A stretch of DNA of 64,000 nt from positions 186,001-250,000 of the forward strand of contig CAWADG010000014.1 in the NCBI GenBank assembly GCA_963780815.1, in the 5' to 3' direction. The notes beneath the pieces were generated by a model. That model was given only the letters and a program-made list of their open reading frames with translations, did not search any database and was not told the origin of the DNA. The DNA is from VRUE01 sp963780815 (GTDB lineage Bacteria > Actinomycetota > Thermoleophilia > Solirubrobacterales > 70-9). Position numbers and translations under genes: made by a program. This document shows, in pieces, positions 37,001-44,694 of the stretch. Within the stretch, counting starts at the first letter, position 1, and each line of letters starts with the position of its first letter.

Positions 37001-38367
37001 AGTGCAAAGACGAGTTCGTGAGGATCCAGGGGATATCGGCAGACGGCTCCAACATCCTGATGTCGACCTGGGCCAAACCGAGTCAGGAATTCCCGAGCAA
37101 AAACGAAGAAACGGGAGTGTCCGACACCTTCATCCGCAGGGACCTGCACCTCTATATGCACACGCCGGCGCTGAACTACGACATCACCGGCGGTAAACGC
37201 GCCCACTTCGTCTCGATGGATCGAAACGGTTCTCACGTGTATTTCACGTCCGACGAAAAAGTGACGGCCGACGATACGGACAACAGCGTCGACCTCTTCG
37301 AGTGGGAAGAGGCAACCGGAAAAGTGAAACGCCTCTCGACAGGCAGCGGGGGCAGCGCCGGGAACTCCGATGAATGCACGGTCGGCTGGGTCGAAAAATG
37401 CGGCGTCCAGACGATCGATGAGACCATCGACCGCTTCCAACCGGGCGAAGAAGAATTCTTCACGCCGGACAACTGGACCTCGCAGACGGGCGAAATCTAC
37501 TTCTACTCGCCCGAGCAGCTCGACGGTGGAAAGGGCTCCGCCAATCAACGCAATCTGTATGTGTTCCGAAACGGCGCTCCACAGTTCGTCGCCGAACTGT
37601 CTGCCGCGAGCCCTGCCGCCCGGATGAATGTCGCCCCTGACGGAGCCCATATGGCCTTCGTCACCTCGGCGGAAGAAGTCACGGGCTACGAGAACCAGGG
37701 CACCCAGCAGATGTACGTCTATGAACCGGAAGACGGCAAAGGCGAACCGAAAATGACCTGCGCCTCCTGTCTCCCGTCCGGCGGCCCGCCGGCCGGCAGC
37801 GCGATCGCCGCTCAGAACGGCCTCTTCATGTCCGACGACGGCCGGGCGTTCTTCGCGACCAAAACGGCACTGGTGCCCTTCGACACCAACGGCAAAATCG
37901 ATGTCTACGAGTACACGGAAGGGCGCCCACAGTTGATCTCGTCAGGGACGTCGAGCACCGACACCTGGGGGGGCGGGCTTCTGATCTACCCGTCGATGAC
38001 GGTAGGCCTCGAGGGAGTCAGCGCCGACGGGACCGATGTCTACTTCTCGACCTTCGACACGCTGGTGCCGCAGGACCACAATGGTGAATTCATCAAGTTC
38101 TACGACGCTCGCACCGGCGGTGGCTTCCCGTTCCAGGCACCGCCACCGCCCTGCAAAGCCGCCGACGAGTGCCACGGTGCCGGCAGTATCGGTCCCGTGT
38201 CTCCTCAGGTCGGAACCGGGGCCCAGCTCGGCAAGACCGGCAATGTCAGATCGACGAAGTGCAAGAAGGGCTTTGTCAAGAAGAACGGCAAGTGCGTGAA
38301 GAAGAAGAAGGGAAACAAGAAGAAGAAGCGAGCGCACAAGCGACAGGGGGGCCGGTCGAATGGCTGA
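34048..38367 (+). CDS. A4: giant exported NHL-Fn3-DCRAYEL-PD40 protein
   Basis: The product has 1439 residues and is intact, with a GTG start. MRDAESRFADS matches the A1 start. The hydrophobic segment (ALVALLGLLIFALGAGPVSA) is the signal. NHL repeats follow (DGDLYVATENKQLRGFDEGG), then four Fn3-like repeats. At residue 742 the CPNAHVRQ...LPDCRAYELVSP module begins, then a PD40/TolB-like propeller (LFMSDDGRAFFATKTALVP) and AADECHG near 1370. The tail has CKKGFVKKNGKCVKKKKGNK and ends RQGGRSNG. It is the counterpart of A2 in unit 1. The end overlaps B3 by 8 bp (ATGGCTGA). No catalytic site is visible; a surface role is inferred. Confidence 0.85.
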   Translation: MRDAESRFADSTHCAGVGRSPMGGASSNRAVSTDGDGSSALAGRILPAALVALLGLLIFALGAGPVSAAQRHTTVSGVFGNDGTNGTSWNGRASGWNKADSQFYGIGPEDLRIIAVPTIGSYTFVNPPNGATLDGGYVGNNAEADVDNSGGPRDGDLYVATENKQLRGFDEGGESLPNFPIPFAGNICGVSVDNEGFVWVGDKGTESVERFNPANGNLVESVGVSATGIPCGIEVDEGNSDLYVHSEDGTIWKYTKSSGYSTHVQLAEGAGLFTVDANKGVLYYTAPDGYLHGVSTATGEPTETVEALRYISTLLEVNPVNDAIYAFSGNGSYVFELPVSQVPKSTTEDPIADSTVKGTVDADGAGAITECFFEWGTSPEYGEPTVPCSPAPPYGANAAVTAVLPGTKEVTYHYRVVAKNANVGGIGRGLDKTITPHFVPFLKTEAATNTSRTTAKLHASFQGNGEATEYYFEWGPNETYGTKSNGGFVSAGSPAGHKDLEFEATGLTAGKTYHYRIVAKNGLGESKAEDRTFTTLPSARNVVTEPATSVEPTSATLNGKFDIDNEGGGPTSYYFEYGLTTEYGSKTAVPPGTPAGSTPGTFTVSKTIEVNKGLTYHYRIVVTNALGTTVGADQVFKTPQEPQIASFTSSEVTATTAILSATINPNGAETKYHFDYGITPSYGQVAPVPDGTVGSGENPVKVSQQLTNLEVGATYHFRVVATNQWGNTTSGDQTFAFFTANCPNAHVRQESGAAYLPDCRAYELVSPEVAGPVQLFPGQGLGPIVNEFIQHPQPSNLGLATNPSRFAFWGGIGQINGTNPPNITQDLYVSTRTSNGWVTHYPGLAESTSFASGGTHCSAKMDLCENYDVEDPLHIAPEDTGSNAPYVFDSNQNSASVGRFPTMVEKVPGGEEFTGRGVASADYSHYAFGTNDVEFAPGGLKTAPGSAYDNDVAANTATIISKLPNGPDIPQDPLGCNNEIGRQRQCKDEFVRIQGISADGSNILMSTWAKPSQEFPSKNEETGVSDTFIRRDLHLYMHTPALNYDITGGKRAHFVSMDRNGSHVYFTSDEKVTADDTDNSVDLFEWEEATGKVKRLSTGSGGSAGNSDECTVGWVEKCGVQTIDETIDRFQPGEEEFFTPDNWTSQTGEIYFYSPEQLDGGKGSANQRNLYVFRNGAPQFVAELSAASPAARMNVAPDGAHMAFVTSAEEVTGYENQGTQQMYVYEPEDGKGEPKMTCASCLPSGGPPAGSAIAAQNGLFMSDDGRAFFATKTALVPFDTNGKIDVYEYTEGRPQLISSGTSSTDTWGGGLLIYPSMTVGLEGVSADGTDVYFSTFDTLVPQDHNGEFIKFYDARTGGGFPFQAPPPPCKAADECHGAGSIGPVSPQVGTGAQLGKTGNVRSTKCKKGFVKKNGKCVKKKKGNKKKKRAHKRQGGRSNG

Positions 38368-41164
38368 GCGAGCACGGAAGAACGAGGGAAGAAGGATGCA
38401 GAAGGTCACTCGCATGAGACTCTCCCTGGTCGTCTTGGCCCTCGCTCTGGCGGGAGTCGGGGGCGCGCTGCTCCCCGGGGCGGCCCAGGCCGGCAACGAA
38501 ATCAAACACTTCGCCGCGTTCCCGACAACCGCCCAGGCCGGCGGTCACCCGGACATCGTGACCGAAGTCGCGTTCGGGAACCGCCTCAACAATCCGAGCG
38601 GCGCCTGCAACTGCTCCGACGGCCGAGCCGTCACCGTCCATCTGCCCACGGGTGTCATCGGCAACCCGAGCGCGATCCCGACCTGCTCGCTGGCTGAGTT
38701 CAGCCAGGCCGAATGCCCGGTCGACTCTCAGGTCGGGTACGTCTGGCTGCTGATCGCCGAAGCGATCTCGATCAAGAACCCTGCCTACAACATGCAACCC
38801 AGACCCGACGAACCCGGTTTGATCGGATTCCAGATTCCGATCCTCGGCGGGCCGACGGGCTTCATCGAAATCTCAGCGAGGACCGGCAGTGATTACGGGC
38901 TCGACACCCACTCCAGTGGCTTCCAGCACCTGCTGCCGGCCGACACCGTCAACGTCAAGCTCTGGGGCACCCCTGCCTCGAAAGAAAACGACCCCCTGCG
39001 ATTCCCGTTCGGCTGGGGCCAGGAAACCTCAGACATCTGCGCCGGCGTGCAGCCGAACGAGCCCTGCAACGGCTCGGAACCGGTGCCCTCCGACGCGCAG
39101 ACGATCCCCTTCCTCCAGAACCCGACCACCTGCGGCGAATCGCTCACCGCCTCGGTCGATGTCCTCTCCTACGACGGGGACACGACCCACGCGGAGACCC
39201 AGTGGCCGCCGACGACGGGCTGTCAGCAGCTGGCATTCAACCCCGCGCTCACGGCCCAACCCACGACGACCCAGGCGGACACTCCGACGGGCCTTGACGT
39301 GAACCTGACCGCGCCCCAACCCCTGAGCGAGAAAGTTCCGTCCGCGTCCGAGCTCAGGGGGACCGTCGTAACGCTCCCCGAGGGCTTCTCGATCAACCCG
39401 AACGCGGCCGACGGCAAGACTGCCTGCAGCGAGGCGGACGCCAACTTCGGGACGACTCTGCCGGCCGAATGCCCGGAGCTCTCGAAGATAGGAACGATCG
39501 GGATCGACAGCTCCGCTCTCCCCGGCGAACTGCCCGGGGCGATCTACATCGGCGAACCGCAGCCGGGGAACAAGTACCGGATCTTCATCACAGGCGACGG
39601 TTTCGGGACCCACATCAAGCTGCCGGGCTCGATTCACCTCGACCCGCAGACCGGCCGCATGGTTATTTCATTCAGCGATCTGCCGCAGACGCCGCTGGAG
39701 GGCTTCAACTTCCACTTCTTCGGCTCGGATCGCGGTCTTCTCGCCACCCCGACCCACTGCGGCAGCTACGAAGTGAAGGCCGAATTCGAACCATGGGACA
39801 ACGCACTCTCCAATCAGTCGTCCCTGAGCTCGTTCACGATCGACTCCGGCCCGAACGGTGGCCCCTGCCCGGGTGCGATTCGCCCGTTCAATCCGACGAT
39901 GATCGCCGGTAACTCCGACAACACCGCGGGCGTCTACTCGAACCTGCTCCTGCGGGCGAACAGGGTCGACGGCGACCAGAACATGGTCCATATCAACACG
40001 GTGACGCCGCCGGGCTTCTCGGCGAAAATCGCAGGAATCCCGTATTGCCCGGAGTCGGCGATCCAGACCCTCGAATCGCCCGGATATTCCGGCGTGACCG
40101 AGCTCGCGAACCCAGCCTGCCCGGCCGCGAGCCAGGTCGGAACGATGTACTCCGGCACGGGCGCCGGGCAGCACCCGCTCAACTCGCGCGGGGCGATCTA
40201 CCTGGCCGGCCCCTACAAGGGCGCGCCGCTCTCGCTGATGTTCGTGGTGCCGGCGGTGTCGGGGCCGTACGACCTCGGTGTGGTGGCGGTCCGGTCGAAG
40301 GTTCTCGTCAATACCGAAACGGCACAGATCACGACCCTCTCGAACCGGATTCCGGAAATCCTCGACGGGATTCCGCTGCGGATCAAGTACCTGCACTTCG
40401 ATTTCAATCGGCCCGGCTTCACCCTGAACCCGACGAACTGCGACCCCTTCCAGGTCGATGGGCAGATCGTCGGCAACCAGGGCACCGTCGCCGAACCGAC
40501 GGCGCTCTACCAGGTCGCGAACTGCGCCGACCTGAAGTTTGCCCCAAAGCTCAACCTGAAGCTGAAGGGCTCGACCAAGCGGCGCGGCCATCCGGCGCTG
40601 CAGGCGACCGTGAACGCAAAGCAAGGCGAAGCGAACATAGCCCGCACCCAGGTCGCGATGCCGAAGACGCTGCTGCTCGACCAGGGCCATATCGGCACCG
40701 TCTGCACCAAAGTCCAGTTCGCCTCGCATAGCTGTCCGGCGGACTCGGTCTACGGGGAAGCGATGATCGAAACCCCGCTGCTCGAAAAACCGCTTTCGGG
40801 TCCCGTCTACCTGCGCTCGTCGAACTCGAAGCTGCCCGATCTCGTGGCGGATCTGCGGGGGCAGATCGAGATCGCGCTGGCGGGCAAGATCGACACCGCG
40901 AAGGGCGGTGGGCTGCGGGCGACCTTTGCAAAGGTCCCGGATGCGCCGGTGACCAAGTTCGTCCTCAAGATGCAGGGTGGCAAAAAGGGCCTTCTGGTCA
41001 ACAGCGAAAGCCTCTGCAGGCAGACCCAGAAGGCCTCGGTTCAGATGGGCGGCCAGAACGGCATCAGCTCCAACACCAAGAAGAAGCTGCAGACGACCTG
41101 CGGCGGAGGTGCCTCGAACAAGCACCGAAAACAACGTTCCGCCGGCAAAGGGGGAGTTAGCTGA
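38360..41164 (+). CDS. B3: exported AGGHPD-family four-repeat protein (type I)
   Basis: The product has 934 residues from the overlapping ATG, or about 922 from the ATG at 38396. The signal peptide is LSLVVLALALAGVGGALLPG, ending near AAQA. The hallmark TTAQAGGHPDIVTEVAFGN follows. Modules contain CSLAEF...CPVDSQVG, CSEADANFG...CPELSKIG, CPESAIQ...CPAASQVG and CTKVQFAS...CPADSVYG. NPNAADGKTAC and GEPQPGNKYRIFITGDGFGT are the most conserved stretches among B proteins. It is intact and the counterpart of B1. It ends with a Lys/Arg-rich tail (KHRKQRSAGK). The stop overlaps the A5 ATG by one base. Confidence 0.82.
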   Translation: MAERARKNEGRRMQKVTRMRLSLVVLALALAGVGGALLPGAAQAGNEIKHFAAFPTTAQAGGHPDIVTEVAFGNRLNNPSGACNCSDGRAVTVHLPTGVIGNPSAIPTCSLAEFSQAECPVDSQVGYVWLLIAEAISIKNPAYNMQPRPDEPGLIGFQIPILGGPTGFIEISARTGSDYGLDTHSSGFQHLLPADTVNVKLWGTPASKENDPLRFPFGWGQETSDICAGVQPNEPCNGSEPVPSDAQTIPFLQNPTTCGESLTASVDVLSYDGDTTHAETQWPPTTGCQQLAFNPALTAQPTTTQADTPTGLDVNLTAPQPLSEKVPSASELRGTVVTLPEGFSINPNAADGKTACSEADANFGTTLPAECPELSKIGTIGIDSSALPGELPGAIYIGEPQPGNKYRIFITGDGFGTHIKLPGSIHLDPQTGRMVISFSDLPQTPLEGFNFHFFGSDRGLLATPTHCGSYEVKAEFEPWDNALSNQSSLSSFTIDSGPNGGPCPGAIRPFNPTMIAGNSDNTAGVYSNLLLRANRVDGDQNMVHINTVTPPGFSAKIAGIPYCPESAIQTLESPGYSGVTELANPACPAASQVGTMYSGTGAGQHPLNSRGAIYLAGPYKGAPLSLMFVVPAVSGPYDLGVVAVRSKVLVNTETAQITTLSNRIPEILDGIPLRIKYLHFDFNRPGFTLNPTNCDPFQVDGQIVGNQGTVAEPTALYQVANCADLKFAPKLNLKLKGSTKRRGHPALQATVNAKQGEANIARTQVAMPKTLLLDQGHIGTVCTKVQFASHSCPADSVYGEAMIETPLLEKPLSGPVYLRSSNSKLPDLVADLRGQIEIALAGKIDTAKGGGLRATFAKVPDAPVTKFVLKMQGGKKGLLVNSESLCRQTQKASVQMGGQNGISSNTKKKLQTTCGGGASNKHRKQRSAGKGGVS

Positions 41165-44100
41165 TGACTCGCACGCGTACATCGACGATTCTCGCGGGTG
41201 CGATCTGCGCCGCGCTCCTCGCCCTGGCCTTCGCCGGCTCTGCGTCGGCGAAAATAGTCAACCTCCGCGTCTACAATGGCACCTACCCCGCTGGAAGCTT
41301 CTTCGGAGAAGGTTCGATCGGCCCCGGAGGTGCGCCTTTTTCGTCCATCCACCAAGTGGACATCAACCAGGCCAACGGCGACTTCATCGTTGGCAATAAC
41401 AACTACTGGTACAAGTTCAACTCGGCCGGAAACCCGTCGGCGTTCTCTGCGCTTGGGACGACGACCATGGTCGGGACGATCGGCCAGAGCAATTGGGGCG
41501 ATGTCTCAGTCGACAATTCCGGAGGTTCCGGAGGGGTGGGCGAAGGTGAACAGGGCCGCATCTACGCCGAGTCCGAATACGAAGGGACCGTGAAGGGTTG
41601 GAAGGCGAATGGTGAACCCATGTCCGGACCCTTCGGATCGGGGTTCAATCCGGGATCGCCATGCGCCATTGCGGTCGATGCCCAGGGGAAAGTCTGGAGC
41701 GGTGATTGGCACACCGGAGAACTCACCGAGTTCAATCCCAACGGCACCGCGGAAGAAGTTGTGAAAACCGGGAAAGCCGTTTGCGGCCTGGCAATCGACG
41801 AAGACGGGAACTTCTACGTCCAGGACTATTGCTGCGGCGGGGTGTGGAAATTCAGTCCCACGGGGGAAAATCTCGGTGTGATCGATCCCGATTCGAGTGA
41901 ACCGAATGACTTCACGGTCGACAACAGTGACGGCCACTTCTACACCGGCCATTCGAGCAAGATCAACGAGTACGATGCCGCAGGCGCGCTCGTCACCGAA
42001 TTTGGAGGTGCCGAAGGTACCTATCCGGGGTTGAACAGCGTCGAAGGCGTCGCGGTCAACGAAAGCACCCATACGGTGTACGTCGCCAATAGCGGCCGTG
42101 TCGATGCGTTCGTCAGGACCGGGAACATCACCGTTCCGGATGTCACAACTGAAGCGGCATCTGTCACCGCTTCCACCGCGACCCTCCATGGCACCGTTGA
42201 CCGGGACGTCCCCAACGGCGGCGCCCCGATCAATTCATGCTTCTTCCAGTATGGGACGGATCCCACCAACCTCGCAAGCACGAAACCGTGTGAAGGGTCA
42301 GCTCCCTTCAGCGGCGCCGAGCAGGCGACGATCACCGGTCTGACAACCGGAACCACGTACTACTACAAGCTGACGGCGTCCAACGAAGCGAACGGCGTCC
42401 CCTCGTCCGGCGCGATCAAGGAACTGCAGCCAGCAGGGCCGCCGGAAATCAGCGAAGAGTCGGTGTCCGAAGTCAACACCGATGGCGCGATCATCACGGC
42501 GAAGATCGTTCCGGCCGGTAGCAACGCCACCTACTGGATCGAATTCGGGACGACCGAAGCCTACGGCGAAAAACTTCCCGAACCGCCGGGAGAAACCGAA
42601 GACAATCTCAAACCCGAAACGATCACCCAGGCGCTATCGGGCCTGACCCCGGGAACCACCTATCACTTCCGGGTCATGGCCGAAAACGCCAACGACCTGA
42701 CTGAAGGCGAAGATCACACCTTCACCACGTTCCCGAGCCCGGCGACCGAACCGGACACCTGCGGGAACGCACAGGTCCGCCAGCAGACCGGCGCAGCGCA
42801 GCTGCTCGACTGCCGGGCCTACGAGCTCGCTTCGGCCGCCGACACCAGCGGCTACGACGTCACCTCGAGCCTGGTTCCGGGACAGACGCCGCTGACGGAG
42901 CAGCCGGGGGCGAGCAACAGCGTCCTCTACTCGCTCCAGTTCGGCACCGTTCCGGGCTCCGGCGACCCGACGAACTTCGGGCAGGACCCGTATGTCGCTA
43001 CCCGCAACGCGGGGGCAGGGCAGTGGGAAACCAAGTACGTCGGAATTCCGGCCAGCGGGACGCCCTCGACGGTCCCGTTCGGATCGCCGCTCGCCGGGTC
43101 GAGCGGCGGCCTGACCACGTTCGCGTTCGGCAAGGGCACCCTCTGCGACCCGTGCTTCTCGGATGGGTCGACAGGAATCCCGGTGCATATGCCCAACGGC
43201 ACTCTCGTTCAGGGCCTCAAGGGGTCGATTCCGAAACCGAGTGCAGAACCGGCCGGCTACGTCGGCAAGTCGCTGTCCGACGACGGCACCCACCTCGTCT
43301 TCGGCTCGACCTCCAAACTCGAGACCGCCGCCACCGAAGGAAACCTGACCATCTACGAGCGCGATCTCAACGCGGGGACGACGCAGGTCGTCTCGACCCT
43401 GCAGAACGGATCGACGATGACCGGCACCGTCGCCGGCCTCGATGTCTCCTCCGACGGGAGCCGTGTGCTGGTCGGCAAAGCCGTCAGCACCGACGCCAAA
43501 GGCAACACCCACTACGACCTGTACATGCACATCGGCAACAGCCCGAACTCGGTCCAGGTGGCGGAAACGGCCAACGGCGTCCTCTTCAACGGGATGACGA
43601 GCGACGGGAGCGAGGTCTTCTTCACGACCTCTGACCAGCTCACCGGCGACACCGACGCAAGCGCGGACCTCTACCGGGCGGACGTAGGGACCTCGACGGC
43701 AAACGTCACACTTGTCTCGACGGGAACGGGTGGCGCCGGCAACTCCGATGCCTGCGCCCCGGTGGCGGGCAAAGAAAGCTCGCATTGGAACGTGCTGTCG
43801 GGCGGGCCGGCCAACTGTGGTGTTCTCGCCCTCGCCGGCGGGGCGGGCGTGTCCGCGGGAGACGGCACCGTGTTCTTCCTCTCGCCTGAGAAACTCGACG
43901 GACAGGGCACGCTCAACCAGCCCAACCTGTTCGTCGCCAGGCCCGGTGGCGCGCCGAAATTCGTCGCGACGATAGAGCCGACCGGCAACATCGTGACCGA
44001 CGCCCTCAACGACAGCGAGGTGCACCGTTACGAAGACTTCCAGGTCACCTCGAACGGCGACTTCGCGGTCCTGGCGTCGACTCTGTCGCTGACCGAACTC

Positions 44101-44694
44101 AAAACGTTCAACCGCAGCCAGGTGTACGGCTATGACACAAATGCAGGCACTCTGGTCTGCGCGTCCTGCGCCACGACCGGGGCGAACCCGATCAGCGAAG
44201 CGAGGCTCTCATCGGGCCTCAACCTCGCCGACGACGGCCGGGTCTTCTTCACCTCGGGCGAACCGCTGGTTCTGCGAGACACCAACAACCGGCTCGACGT
44301 CTACGAGTGGAAGGAAGGCGAAATCCAGCTGGTCTCGACAGGGATCAGCAACTTCGACGCCGCCCTCCTCGGGGCCACCTCCGATGGCGTAAACGTCTTC
44401 TTCTACACCCGCGAGACGCTCGCCCCGCAGGACAAGAACGGCGAGACGATGAAGATCTACGACGCCCGCGAAAACGGCGGCTTCCTCGACCTCCCTCCGC
44501 TGCCGCTCTGCGCTGCCAAGGACGAGTGCCACGGCCCAAGCACGGTTCCGGCGCCGCCACCCCAGATCGGCACCTTCAAGGGCGAGGGCGGCAACGCCAA
44601 GCGGGTCAAGTGCAAGAAGCCGAAGGTGAAGCGAAACGGCAAGTGCGTCAAGAAGCCGAAGAAGAAGAAGAAGGGGAAGCGGAGCCATGGCTGA
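41164..44694 (+). CDS. A5: exported NHL-Fn3-DCRAYEL-PD40 protein
   Basis: The product has 1176 residues and is intact. The signal peptide is STILAGAICAALLALAFAGS, ending SASA. NHL-like repeats cover about residues 30-320 (CAIAVDAQGKVWSGDWHTGE). Two Fn3-like repeats follow. At residue 533 begins CGNAQVRQQTGAAQLLDCRA followed by YELAS, where CPN is changed to CGN. The propeller has CDPCFSDGSTGIPVHMPNG, shared with A3, and LADDGRVFFTSGEPLVLRD. AKDECHG lies near 1119. The tail contains CKKPKVKRNGKCVKKPKKKK. It is the A3 counterpart of unit 2 without the inserted NHL stretch. The 3' end overlaps B4 by 8 bp. Confidence 0.85.
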   Translation: MTRTRTSTILAGAICAALLALAFAGSASAKIVNLRVYNGTYPAGSFFGEGSIGPGGAPFSSIHQVDINQANGDFIVGNNNYWYKFNSAGNPSAFSALGTTTMVGTIGQSNWGDVSVDNSGGSGGVGEGEQGRIYAESEYEGTVKGWKANGEPMSGPFGSGFNPGSPCAIAVDAQGKVWSGDWHTGELTEFNPNGTAEEVVKTGKAVCGLAIDEDGNFYVQDYCCGGVWKFSPTGENLGVIDPDSSEPNDFTVDNSDGHFYTGHSSKINEYDAAGALVTEFGGAEGTYPGLNSVEGVAVNESTHTVYVANSGRVDAFVRTGNITVPDVTTEAASVTASTATLHGTVDRDVPNGGAPINSCFFQYGTDPTNLASTKPCEGSAPFSGAEQATITGLTTGTTYYYKLTASNEANGVPSSGAIKELQPAGPPEISEESVSEVNTDGAIITAKIVPAGSNATYWIEFGTTEAYGEKLPEPPGETEDNLKPETITQALSGLTPGTTYHFRVMAENANDLTEGEDHTFTTFPSPATEPDTCGNAQVRQQTGAAQLLDCRAYELASAADTSGYDVTSSLVPGQTPLTEQPGASNSVLYSLQFGTVPGSGDPTNFGQDPYVATRNAGAGQWETKYVGIPASGTPSTVPFGSPLAGSSGGLTTFAFGKGTLCDPCFSDGSTGIPVHMPNGTLVQGLKGSIPKPSAEPAGYVGKSLSDDGTHLVFGSTSKLETAATEGNLTIYERDLNAGTTQVVSTLQNGSTMTGTVAGLDVSSDGSRVLVGKAVSTDAKGNTHYDLYMHIGNSPNSVQVAETANGVLFNGMTSDGSEVFFTTSDQLTGDTDASADLYRADVGTSTANVTLVSTGTGGAGNSDACAPVAGKESSHWNVLSGGPANCGVLALAGGAGVSAGDGTVFFLSPEKLDGQGTLNQPNLFVARPGGAPKFVATIEPTGNIVTDALNDSEVHRYEDFQVTSNGDFAVLASTLSLTELKTFNRSQVYGYDTNAGTLVCASCATTGANPISEARLSSGLNLADDGRVFFTSGEPLVLRDTNNRLDVYEWKEGEIQLVSTGISNFDAALLGATSDGVNVFFYTRETLAPQDKNGETMKIYDARENGGFLDLPPLPLCAAKDECHGPSTVPAPPPQIGTFKGEGGNAKRVKCKKPKVKRNGKCVKKPKKKKKGKRSHG

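Noticed and set aside
38330..41182. Long minus-strand open frames across the A and B genes
   Set aside because: They mirror the repetitive GC-rich plus-strand genes and change family-free between copies; none has a signal or domain.
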